Of a DNA stretch of 64,000 bases, positions 45,396-55,524 are shown one piece after another; position 1 is the stretch's first letter; every line of letters starts with the position of its first letter. The translations under genes were made by a program, and so were the position numbers. Below the pieces are notes generated by a model. The model did no database searches. It was not told the origin of the DNA and worked only from the letters and a program-made list of their open reading frames with translations. Source of the DNA: Nemertoderma westbladi (taxonomy: Eukaryota > Xenacoelomorpha > Nemertodermatida > Nemertodermatidae); assembly GCA_032718475.1 (NCBI GenBank), contig JAUCBJ010001255.1:1-64000 (forward strand), read 5' to 3'.

Positions 45396-46634
45396 ATATT
45401 GCTATCAGAGATAGGCTAGCATGCTACTTATGTTGTCAGGGTTGTATTCCTATTTTCCGGCAAATGGAGTTAATGGAAATGTAAATGGCTAATCAAGTGC
45501 TTTTTAGAGAAACTTTTAGTTAAATATACAAGTTTATGGAACGAGCCAATTCTAGTGAAATGCTGGATATTTTTTTTTAACCAAAACCAGAGTACCAATA
45601 ATAAACAATAAAGAATGAAAGAGTGTGTGTGTAACTCCTAGGATTGATCTGTTGATAGATATATTACAAAACATTATACATTATACATTGTACAGTCATT
45701 GTCATTGAACAACCAGTGTAATAAAATATCGAATATAAATAATTATTTAAAACTTTTGAAACAACCAGTTTTTTCAGTTTGTTTAATTAATTTGTTTAAT
45801 ACAATAATAACAAATATTATTTAGGTCTGTATAGTAGTCTATGGTTACCGGAATTAAGTACGGTGACCATTCGAAAGCGGACACTCGATATAGTGTGTAA
45901 ACCGGTCCATTGTGAGGACATACGGACTTGAAGTCGAAGTCAGATACAAACAACGTATATTATATAAATATTTCCTTTTCTAGCAGCCAGACGCCAAATT
46001 AGAACGACTACATTATATCCTATTGTAGCCTACTGACAGTAGGACCATTCTAACTGTTTATCTTGATGTCGACCTACTGTACAAAACCGGTATTAAATGG
46101 AAGTCCATTACAATTTCACAGATTCTACAGTGATTCGGTTTGTTCCACATAACAAAATAGCATAAATTAATATTAATATTTTATGTGCGGGTAGGGCTGC
46201 CCACCTGTATATTTTACCGGTAAATATTTATAAATTCTGTATATTTATTAATATATAACCGACACCGTCTACCTGCAACGCAGCCGTAGTCAACTTCAGA
46301 GATGACTACATATATGAGACAGTCAACCAACTACATCAACATTTATTAATACCACTTTACCTGCTAGGTAGATAGTCTAGTGTAGCAAGTAGTCGGTCTA
46401 GTGTAGCAAGAAGACGGCTTAGTCAAGTAGTCGGTCTCACAAAATTTTAGGGTAGATCATCTCCATAGTCCGTTTATTTAATACCATGTAAACCGCCTAT
46501 GTAAACCGACTACCCCAAAAATAGGATAGACGGTCTACGTAGTTGGTTTTATTAATACGACCCCTGGTACTTAATGATAAATCTTACATAGATGACAATG
46601 ATTTTACTACAGAAAGGCCATTACCGATACTTAC

Positions 46635-46834
46635 ATTGAGAAAATCATATTCATTTTCTGTATCAAATACTTGAAATGTTATTCGAATGGTTTGGTAGGG
46701 GTCATCATTGTATGGGTCTCCATGGATATGATACACACAATAGATATCGTCAACATAGTCGAATGGGTAGTTAGGTGAGGTTAAAGTGCCAACAGTTCCA
46801 GCAGACATTGTGTAATAGTTAGGTTCTGGACAAA
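46635..46834 (-). CDS. Mosaic serine protease, exon 4: CUB2 first half
   Basis: Acceptor atttcag|TT and donor CAAT|GTAAGT. Encodes VCPEPNYYTMSAGTVGTLTS, PNYPFDYVDDIYCVYHIHG and ITFQVFDTENEYDFLN. C ... G.L.SPNYP..Y ... C.Y.I is the CUB opening. It carries an insertion (DPYNDDPYQT) that CUB1 lacks. Ends in phase 0 after FLN, exactly as in CUB1. Confidence 0.95.
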
Positions 46835-46944
46835 CTGAAATAATGTCTAGAGAAGATAATTACAGTCAAATCATTATATTTCCAATGAACCAAACAAATG
46901 CCTAAAACCAGAATACCGAGACAAAACTTACATATTCCCTAATA

Positions 46945-47440
46945 AAATATTATTATTATTAAATTCTTTATTCCAGATCCATAAAAATACCGGTAAACAA
47001 ACAAACAAATCTATTAATAGCACAATAATATTTATTACAAAGGAATACCCGGACCCTCCGCCCAATACAATTAAAATTATCATAAGGTGAAACTTGAGGT
47101 CTATCTCCCCGGTATAGTAAATTTAATTCTTTACATCCTAAGGTGATGTTGTGCAGTCGACTTGCGGGGTTTTCAACCTCCGCAATGAAATCCGATAAAA
47201 TTTCATTACGTTTTTTGGTAAATTTATTTTTCAATGATTGTAGATCAATTAGTGGTTTCCTAATCTACGTTATGTTAGTAATGAATGTGGTGTACCTATT
47301 GGATAGCATACAGTCTGTTACAGTCAAAAGATGTATGAAGTATGTAGAGGCCCCTGAGGGCTGTAACTGGGTTATTAATCTATGTAAAGAAATATCTGAT
47401 ATCTTAATAGGCTTTTATGATTTTACCTGGATTTAGTAGG
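46945..47440 (-). mobile_element. Retroelement 3' end (AATAAA signal and AAT tail)
   Basis: Read on the - strand the segment finishes GGATCTGGAATAAAGAATTT followed by AAT repeats, as in CR1/L2-type 3' tails. Fragments of coding-like sequence occur upstream in all three frames (for example LHNITLGCKELNLLYRGDRP), with no clear domain. Confidence 0.4.
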
Positions 47441-47739
47441 GAGGGAATAAAGTTTTTATATAATTACGTATTGACTCACTAATTATTATTGTGTGTTATT
47501 TCAAGTTACTATATCTCTATATTTTTTCTTTCTTTTTCTTTGTTTATTTTTGTTATTTTACGTATTACCCAATACCTTAAAACTGTTTGTGCTGGTCATA
47601 TGTACGTACGCTTTGCCACTGTACTACCCCTAGGGGTATGTATGATATTAATAATAATAATTAATTAATTTAAAATTAATTTATTTAAATGTAATAAAAT
47701 AGGATAAATACTGATAATAAATTAATAAGTCTAATGATA

Positions 47740-48340
47740 TTTCGATCTTACGGTCATCTACAGAGACTGTGAAATAATAAAGATAATGTAAATACTGAAT
47801 TTTAAACAATGCAAATACTGGCGGTTAGAATTCAAATCTACCGCCACCTAATTATCCCATAAATAGTTCAAAGATATATTGGGTAATATAGTTAGCACCG
47901 GAAAATTAATAAACGTACTGGTATTATTGCGTAGGAAAGAAAGGGTATTATTACAACCTATCTACGAAGAGTTCTTATATCGCTGGTAACATTTTATTAA
48001 AGCTCGGTCTAAATTTATTAATTAATGCAGCTTCATACGATAGCCTATCACTACCAGACCATCTCTAAACTGTTTCAACACGGTCGCTCTAAAATCTCCT
48101 TCACAGTTCATGAAATGTTCTATAAGGTATTTTTCCTCTCCTGTGTCTCCTGTCTTCCTTTCCGTGCATTCCTTATTAATCCACGATTGTCCACTCATGC
48201 GCTCCCTGAGCTTCTGGACAGTCTGTCCAGTATAGAAATTATTTGGGTGAAGACTATATGATATAAGGTACACTAGGTTCGAAGATACACAAGTAAACCC
48301 ACCCGAAATAGGGTATACAATACAATTAAACAATTAAAAA
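47740..48340 (-). pseudogene. Penelope-like or related GIY-YIG endonuclease fragment
   Basis: - strand frame 48333-48022: CVSSNLVYLISYSLHPNNFY, TGQTVQKLRERMSGQ, YLIEHFMNCEGDFRATVLKQ. The pattern VYLI ... YTGQT ... LR.R, then HF..C, is that of the GIY-YIG nucleases at the C-terminus of Penelope-like retroelements. The expected zinc-finger Cys pairs are mostly lost. No adjacent Penelope RT was found. Confidence 0.55.
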
Positions 48341-48383
48341 CGAATACAATTAAATTCTCTGTAGAGTAGAGTAAACCACCGAA

Positions 48384-49310
48384 TTACAGAGACATATTGC
48401 GAATATATATTAAAATGTTATTGTTAGAGTTAAATATATGTGAAAATAAACTGGAACGAGAGAAACGTTGGATATATATGAAGTACTGTAAACGTAAAGC
48501 TACAAGCATATTGGAGGTGCTATAGTTATCATAGTATTTGAAACCAAATAGTTTCCAAACAGAATTATTATATGCAACACGAAGACGATCTAAAACTGAT
48601 TTAGTTATGTATTTATCAGCCCAGAGTGAATTACAGTAAACAATTGAGCAATAGCTAATGAATAATTTACACTTTAGATCACTACTACTCGCACTAAAAT
48701 TCCCAATCATTAAATTTGCACGAGCATAAAAACTTCTAGTTTGGTTACGTATATCGATGTCATCAGAAAAATCACTGCATATATAATGACCTAAGTATTT
48801 AAATTTGTCAACACATTCTAGAACTGCACCGTTGAAGCTATATATCAATATTAGACGAGAACAAACGCTGCCTACTTTGTAAATACAAGCACTTCGATTT
48901 TTTAGTGTTAAACTTTAGGGAGTTGTCCGGAGTATAACGACTTCAAATATTAATTATATTCGGCAGAGCAGTATGACTCAGCCTTTCCCCATGACCGGTT
49001 GCAGTTAATTATACATTCAAGTCGTTAGTATATACATTAAACAAGTACGGGCTGAGAATGCTTCCTTGTTTTACACAGTTAGTTGCCGAGAAATTCCCCG
49101 AAAAATACCCATCCCAAATAACTTGTGAAGTCTGGTTGTTATACCAAAAACACAAAATATGTAAAATATATAGAGGAATCCCTCTATAAAAGTTTATCAA
49201 ACAGTTTAGAATGAGAAACGGTGTCAAACGCTTTTGAAGCATCCAAGAAACATTTAAGTTTGAGCCATTAATAAAAAATTTATTTCTTTTATAGAATATA
49301 ATATACACAG
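48384..49310 (-). pseudogene. LINE-C reverse transcriptase relic
   Basis: - strand, high to low: RGIPLYILHILCFWYNNQTS, CVKQGSILSPYLFNVYTNDL (RT motif with QG and P.LFN.Y..DL) and, in a later frame, FKYLGHYICSDFSDDIDIRN, RSFYARANLMIGNF and LDRLRVAYNNSVWKLFG. These match a LINE common in cnidarians and invertebrate deuterostomes. The catalytic YADD region lies in the broken stretch 48850-49008 and is not readable. Frame breaks show it is inactive. Confidence 0.8.
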
Positions 49311-49599
49311 TCCAGTACCTAATTTAAGTTTGTAACCAAATTGATCACACGAAGTATTAAGTTTATCTCTAATGCGGTGTAAATTAATAATTTCAAATAA
49401 TTTATCCATAATTATTAATTATTGTTAATTAATTATTAATAATTATATACTGCTTTGCTACAAGAAATCGATATTCACCAATAGCACCGATAAAACATTG
49501 AGCAAGGCAGCATCAGGAGTTGAAGTGTACAATGATTTGACAAATGTTCATCAACCCTATTGTGGTGGACTGTAATTATGGGTAATTGGACTTCCTCAC

Positions 49600-49756
49600 C
49601 TATATTTAATTCAATGGAGAATCCAGTATTAGTAGCAAACGAATCTGTATCAAACACAAGATATAAATCTGCAGTAGACGATGTTATTTGATTTGGTATT
49701 AAACCTCCAGTTATTTTAGCTATCAATGGCGCAGATTCATTAGCTCCATCATATAC
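49600..49756 (-). CDS. Mosaic serine protease, exon 3: CUB1 second half
   Basis: Acceptor taattag|GTA and donor ATAG|GTGAGG. Encodes VYDGANESAPLIAKITGG, ITSSTADLYLVFDTDSFAT and NTGFSIELNI. Lacks Cys like its CUB2 counterpart and shares its boundaries and phases (0 in, 1 out). Confidence 0.95.
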
Positions 49757-50298
49757 CTAATTAGAAAATAATTAAATTTACTAATATTTAGTTTTACTTT
49801 TGTAGGGTCTTAGGTTTTGTACAAACCCAATATTTGTGTGATTTTATACCAATATAATTGTGTAAAAAATAAAAAGGAAGAGGTTGGCAGTCTCTCTCCA
49901 AGTAATCCGTCTAACTGTGATCTGTGTTTTAATAGATAATGTATGAATTTCCTTACAACAGGTACTGATTTCTATCTATTTATGACTTTATTTAATAATT
50001 AATCTTATAATTCGGTCAAAATTAATATTTTGAAAATTGTATCTATCTATTTATGACTTTTTTAAATAATTTAATTTATCATTCGGTCTAAATTAATATT
50101 TTTAACATTTTTGCAGTAAAATATTGCACATCATATAATAATAGTGTAAGCCTCTCTATTTTTATTTTCTTTCTAACTCAATTTAATAATATTTTAGTAT
50201 TCATACCTTGGCTTAGTACTGAAAATACGTTTTACCAATGATTTCATGATCATGATTTCAGTACAGGTAACTAGCTCAATGCTATCCAAGTAACTTAC

Positions 50299-50462
50299 AT
50301 TGAGAAAATCAAATGAATATTCTATGTCGAAAGCTTGGAATGTTAATTCAATGATGCCTTTGTCTCCATGGATATTATAGACACAATAAGCGTTGTTTTC
50401 ATAATTGAATGGGTAGTACGGTGAGGTTAAAGTCCCATCAATTCCAAAAGTTTCAGGACAAG
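50299..50462 (-). CDS. Mosaic serine protease, exon 2: CUB1 first half
   Basis: Acceptor atattacag|CT and donor CAAT|GTAAGT. Encodes SCPETFGIDGTLTSPYYPFN, NAYCVYNIHGDKG and IELTFQAFDIEYSFDFLN. Two cysteines are positioned for the first CUB disulfide. It follows directly on the signal-peptide exon in phase. Confidence 0.95.
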
Positions 50463-50779
50463 CTGTAATATATAATAAAGATAATGTAGTCGCTGTGCTG
50501 ACATGAGATCTGTAAACATTTTTAATCCAGCTAAATTTGCGTAACTTTGATTCTTAGAACCTGCTTTTAATCTGCAAAATCACGTCTCAAATAAATTGGC
50601 TGTATTGAAATAAAAGTTTGAGAAAATATTAATCACTAATTATTATTATTCATTATTATTCAGCACGTTATGTAAAAACGTTTAGGAAACGTCATAAAAT
50701 TTCAGAATCCCAACTACGTTTGTTTCAAGGTTATAACAAGAAAAACCATGGGGGGTTCATAGTGAGCCCCCACCCCCCG

Positions 50780-51580
50780 GGTTTAATAGGGTCAAACACA
50801 TTCCAATGCAGAGCCAATTTGAATTATAAGATTATATGTCGATCGAATGACACCAATGAAGCCTGATCGAATATCATCTGTTGTGAGGTCTGATAAACTA
50901 ATGCTGAAAAAGAACTTCTTAAACAATACAATAAAAAGGAAGCTGGCTCTTATATTATTACAAATATGATGAGAGTAGTTACCAGATTGCTAATTCAGTT
51001 GCGAGATCATATTAATATACCATATGCACCTCTGGAACACTTTATTCATTACGATCTACATGATGTTATAGTATAGTGTGTGCATAAGGAATGTTCATCC
51101 ATCTTTGGCCAGAAGATTCTTGAATTTGCTCAAAGCAACTAACTACTCCAGAATATCAGCCCAATCTCACCAATAATACTGGGGTGTTTGATAAAATCAA
51201 TTTGAATGCTCTAAATGAAGTGATGGATCAGTGGATGAAGTGAATGACAATAATTATGTTCAACAGGCAATTCTCTGGGAAGGCGGATGTGACAGATAGC
51301 TGTGATCTTAGTCCAATTAAACAGCATCTTGCCAAGAAATTCAGATACTCTGAGATAATTGGAAAACTTGTGGCTAGCCACATTGGAGAATTAGAAGAGA
51401 ATTGTGAGAAAGCTGGTATGAGCGAGAGCAAGAACTACTTATTTCCTATAAGCAATCACGATTCCGAGGAATACGGAAGTGATGCAATGTGTAAGTATTC
51501 AGAGATTTCTGGTGTCTCAAATCACGTAGTATGCGACTAAACTACATAAAGGAACTCACAACTTAGTCTAAATGTTAATA
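50780..51580 (+). other. Coding-like relic, family unknown
   Basis: + strand codons MRVVTRLLIQLRDHINIPYA and LEHFIHYDLHDVIV near 50970-51075, then in a 98-codon frame (51244-51540) DSCDLSPIKQHLAKKFRYSE and GKLVASHIGELEENCEKAGM. The composition is protein-like, with stops between. I suspect a transposase remnant but cannot name it. Confidence 0.3.
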
Positions 51581-52295
51581 ACTTGGATCTCCTGATTAAA
51601 TTTATGGGACATAGAGAATCTGTGTATCGACATTTTCATTGTATCCTTTTTATCGACATTTATTTTATTTGAAAGGCCTTGCATCCTTAAGTTGTAGCTA
51701 AATAAGTAGAGGAGTATAGTTCTGGGGGGACCGCACTGGAAATAAGTCGTCAGACTTAGTGTGTAATTTAATCCCTGACCTAGCGGCCGAAGAAAATTTA
51801 CTTTTACTTTTTTTTTAAGTTTACTCTTTCTATATATGTTTCGAGGCGATAAAATAAAATATATAGCAAGTTGTTTTTTAGGAAAATTTGTTCTTAAAAA
51901 ATTAATTATTCAATTTGATTACGTAATATTTTGTTGAAATAATAAGGAGAGGGGGGGGGGGGGTTCATTATCATTCAATAAAACACTTGTATTATTGGGC
52001 ATGGTTTAGTTGTATCCCGTATTTGATACCGAAATTGCAACCCTAGACATAAATATATACTTTTATATTCTACTTATTTATTTTAATAATCATTACTTTA
52101 GGTGACAATGAATTCTTAGTCCCCATTTAGAAGAAGTTACGTTTGAAAAAATAATAAGAAGAAATAGTTTCATAATTGCGACCCAACAAATTTTTCTAAA
52201 ATCAAGGGTCGCAATTGTCCGGATCCAGATATAAAAAAAAACGATGCAATGTAAATCATGATCATTATAATAATAAATAATTATTTATAAAACAT

Positions 52296-52556
52296 AATAA
52301 TAATAATAATATTGGTTATTTATATAGCGCTTTTCTACGCTCAGCATACTCAAAGCGCTTTTATTATCATTACCCCAGCAAAGCCAGGTTCCCATTATAC
52401 CGCAGGGTTGACGTATGCACTAATGTCTAAAGTGTCTTGCCTAGGGACACAACAGTGCGAAATTTCTACAGCCTTTAGTCGGATTCGAACCTGCGCCACC
52501 AAACACTATTGTGTAAGCAGTTCAGGCGCCGTATCCACTCGGACACAGCGACATTA
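52296..52556 (-). mobile_element. tRNA-derived SINE with LINE-like tail
   Basis: On the - strand the head GTCGCTGTGTCCGAGTGG ... GGTTCGAATCC gives A and B boxes of a Leu-type tRNA. Then GGCAAGACACTTTAGAC, AAAGCGCTTTGAGTATGC and GCGCTATATAAATAACC lead to an ATT-repeat tail. The body GCAAGACACTT and the AGCGCTATATAAATAACC tail are features I know from deuterostome V-SINE-like families. Confidence 0.75.
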
Positions 52557-52692
52557 TTGTTAACATTATAGATCGTTAAAACATTATAGATGTCGAAATT
52601 TTTATATCAATAGGTAGGAAAATAATTCATTAAAATTATCCAAAACAAACAACAGTAAAAGCAATAAATAATGCATAAACAATGTTAAAAAT

Positions 52693-53064
52693 ATTAAGTA
52701 ATTAAACAGGACTAAGGATGATCCAACTCTATAGCAAATGGAGAGGAAAAAATGAATTCGCCACCAGCGGGTTAAACACAATATACAATAACATTCGTTT
52801 GCAGTACAGGTCATAACTGCTTCTGTATTAAAATACAGATTAAATCCATCTGTAAGGGGGACTGTATTCAATAGCAACCGTAAGGTAGCTTACCACCTAT
52901 AGCAAATCAATCGGAAAGATGCAGGAGCCTCCGTGGTGTAGTGGTTAGCATACCTGAACGTTTATCGGGAGACGCGGGTTCGATCCCCGCTGGTGGCGAA
53001 TTCATTTTTTCCGCTCCATTTGCTATAGAGTTGGATCATCCTTAGTCCTGTTTAATTACTTAAT
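52693..53064. repeat. Perfect-arm inverted repeat, about 80-bp arms
   Basis: attaagtaattaaacaggac ... gaattcgccaccagcggg at 52693-52770 is mirrored by cccgctggtggcgaattcat ... gttcctgtttaattacttaat-type sequence at 52986-53064, with about one mismatch. The right arm includes the 3' half of the tRNA-like gene, so the left arm contains a copy of its acceptor and T-arm end. Confidence 0.9.
52927..52998 (+). tRNA. tRNA-like sequence, Asn (GTT) anticodon, possibly a SINE head
   Basis: A 72-nt cloverleaf can be drawn: acceptor GCCTCCG with TGGTGGC (one T-T mismatch), D-arm with A box TGGTGTAGTGG, anticodon stem CCTGA/TCGGG with loop ACGTTTA, and T-arm GCGGG/CCCGC with GTTCGATC. Position 33 is C rather than the near-universal U and the loop is atypical. 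That and its place in an inverted repeat favour a tRNA-derived repeat over a working gene. Confidence 0.45.
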
Positions 53065-54193
53065 AATTTATACAATCTATGGATGTTAAACACATATACA
53101 ATGTTAAAAATATATGCGCAGTTAATTAATTAATTTTGTTACATTATGTCAGCTTAACAGCGTTCTGGTGAATTACTCGTAACACTGCAAAGTACTACTT
53201 TTCAGCGTTGCGGCCTATAGGACGGACTGCTGCAAAGCAATCAATGACATGGAAGCAACTTCAATTACCGTATTCCAGAATGTATTATTTCCATTTATAT
53301 TAATGCGTGCTTCTCTATTCATTAAAGCAGCACCTGTTTGCATTATGCGTGCGTCCAGTTTGCAGTGATGGGACTAGCTAATGTATGTAAATAATTGTTT
53401 AACGTGTAAGACTGTATTCCATACGTCCTATACAAGACATTTTAGATAAAATGAGCAAAGAAAATATGGCGACAGTGTTCAGTAAAACTGAACTGACACA
53501 GACGCTGACTCAGTTTGCTTCAGTCGACGATGGATCAAAGATTTATCAAATAAATAGTAAATGAAAATTTATAGAACACTCCCAGTATACATCATCTTCA
53601 AAACTTGTTTTTGAAAATTCGGCCTTCAATCAGCTTGTACTTATAGATCGCCTTGGTTTAGTACAATTAATATAAAATTATTCCAGAATATAACATAGAG
53701 AATAATGTGGTGTGGGGTGGGCTCAACCTCACCCTACATAATATGTTAAAATGTAGCTAAAGTAATTAAAATTAGTATAATTATATAAATATAAAGTATC
53801 AAGAAATTTGCGACTGAACAAATGCGAACCAGCAAATTTATCTAATATCATGTGGTCGCAATTGTCCGGGTCGCAATTGTCTTGAATCACAATTGTCCGG
53901 ATACCATTTACAACCATGGCACACATACCTCTGCGGGTGTTCAGAATGTTAACATTAAATAACAAAATACTAATTACATTGTCAATTTCTAGACCCCACA
54001 TTGAACAACAGCTCGCAACCCATACTGTAGCGAGTGTTTAGAATGTCATACCTGTATGATCTGTATGGAAATGGGGTTACTTGAAACTATCGCAACAAGT
54101 CGGGGTCGGAACAAGGGTACAGAGGTAAAATAGAGGTATAATATTATACATTATATTATTATGTAGGAAAAAAATCATTTATGTTGTACTTAC
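53065..54193. other. Intron of the protease (first intron), no other gene
   Basis: AT-rich. Near 53850-53910 it carries three copies of a tcgcaattgtccgg word, also found at 52208, and tttgcgac/gcgacc words. No coding match. Confidence 0.5.
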
Positions 54194-54269
54194 AGGTAAT
54201 CACACTTTGTAACAATGCTTCTCTCATCGTTAGGTAGAATATTAAAATGAGTATAAGATGATTAGACAT
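54194..54269 (-). CDS. Mosaic serine protease, exon 1: start codon and signal peptide
   Basis: Starts MSNHLILILIFYLTMREALL, a hydrophobic signal peptide, then QSVIT; donor ACCT|GTAAGT, leaving one base that joins the CUB1 exon as Ser. The phase fits exactly, which is why this Met is taken as the start. The nine exons listed give 452 codons up to the Asp exon. The enzyme would be secreted, with two CUB modules and an EGF in front of the protease, a layout related to but different from C1r/MASP (CUB-EGF-CUB-CCP-CCP-S1). Confidence 0.88.
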
Positions 54270-55342
54270 ATTCGTTATTGCTAGTAAAATATTCAGGGTA
54301 ACGATTGACCAACAGCACTACTACTTGCTCTGCCTACCATAAAATATTTTGGCCCATAGCTGAACCGATTGAAAAGGACAATAGTCGAGCCGATTGAGGT
54401 TAATTTGAAAATCCAGTTACCAGGGCAACCAGGCTAAACAGATGTTCAATTAGTTATAGTAATCTGAAGCAAAACCTTAAAGTAGTACGACTATGGACCA
54501 ACCCCTACCCCCACTATATCACTTATTCTGCATCCAAATTATGTTGTTCCATTGCCCAGTTTCCTTGACTACCACTGCAAACAGACGTTTTTACAAATAA
54601 ATTCTTACCGTAATTTTGGACATAAACTACGCAATGAAACTTCGTTGAAGTCGACATGTGTCAAATGGAACCACAAACCAGATCTTAATGTATAAAACTC
54701 AGCAGTTCTAGAAAACTCTAGTTGCCATGGTAATGGGAGTTTAATTAAGGCATATATATGCCTCTTAACTCAGTAAACTCAGTTAATTTTCCTTAGCTTC
54801 GTTGTTGCATTTCCTTTAGGAAATACCTTTCTAGTAAAATAGGTTTAGGTGCAGATATTTTTTATCTAGGAGAGAAAATATTAACAGTTCCACGGTAGAA
54901 TTATTAAATTATATAATTTCTTGTTTTGTGTTATACATGTAGAGTACAATGTACAATGTGTGTTATCCATAAAGAGTTATGATTGGAGTTCGAAAAATGT
55001 ATCAATTTTTTAATAGTAAACAGAGCAATTTTAATTTAATGAACATGTCAATTATCAATTCTCTTTCACCATTTATATAATGCTATACCAATTAATGTCA
55101 ATGATTTGAATATATAATAAACCTTTCTTAATACAGGATATAGTGTATAGTATAGTAATTAATTTAAAATTATTAGACTTAGTTTTAACTACATTTAATT
55201 TCAAGGGTACTACTGATTACCGTCATATTAAACGGCCTCCAATGGGAAATCCAATAATATCTCTCATTCTAAGTCACATTTTATGAATTATAATTAAATT
55301 TAACTATATACGAACGTCATTGTTCATAAAATTGCACTTGCT
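54270..55342. other. Upstream region of the protease, no gene
   Basis: AT-rich flank that should hold the promoter. An A/T box (aaaatattttatgg, 54341-54354) lies about 75 bp upstream of the ATG on the - strand; this is only a candidate TATA-like element. Confidence 0.35.
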
Positions 55343-55524
55343 AGCATTAATACAGTGGCCCACAACAACACTAATAATAAAGTCATATACCAGAAATTAA
55401 TATTAACTAACTAACAGCAGAAATTAATATTAACTCAGCAGAAATTATTATGAACTCAAGGCAGACATTACAATTAACTTTCTCATGGCAGAAATTACAA
55501 TTAACTTTATCATGGCAGAAGTTC
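55343..55524. repeat. Left long direct repeat flanking LINE-A
   Basis: agcattaatacagtggccca ... tcatggcagaagttc matches 57987-58195, except for a length difference of about 27 bp and scattered changes. Internally it has short tandem cagaaattaatattaact units. Confidence 0.9.

Larger units (their letters stand above)
41927..46564. mobile_element. Composite 4.6-kb element with GGGGYCGTATTAATAAAA termini
   Basis: Left end GGGGCCGTATTAATAAAA and right end TTTTATTAATACGACCCC are inverted. Subterminal copies of a gtctacgtag/ctatgtagac motif occur on both sides (41980-42070; 46370-46545). The interior contains the array-ended element and an orphan frame. No target duplication was seen and no transposase recognised. 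It occupies the CUB2 intron between 41653 and 46635. Confidence 0.65.

Noticed and set aside
53729-54001. 90-codon - strand frame
   Set aside because: Low-complexity AT-rich sequence with no domain; not spliced to the protease.
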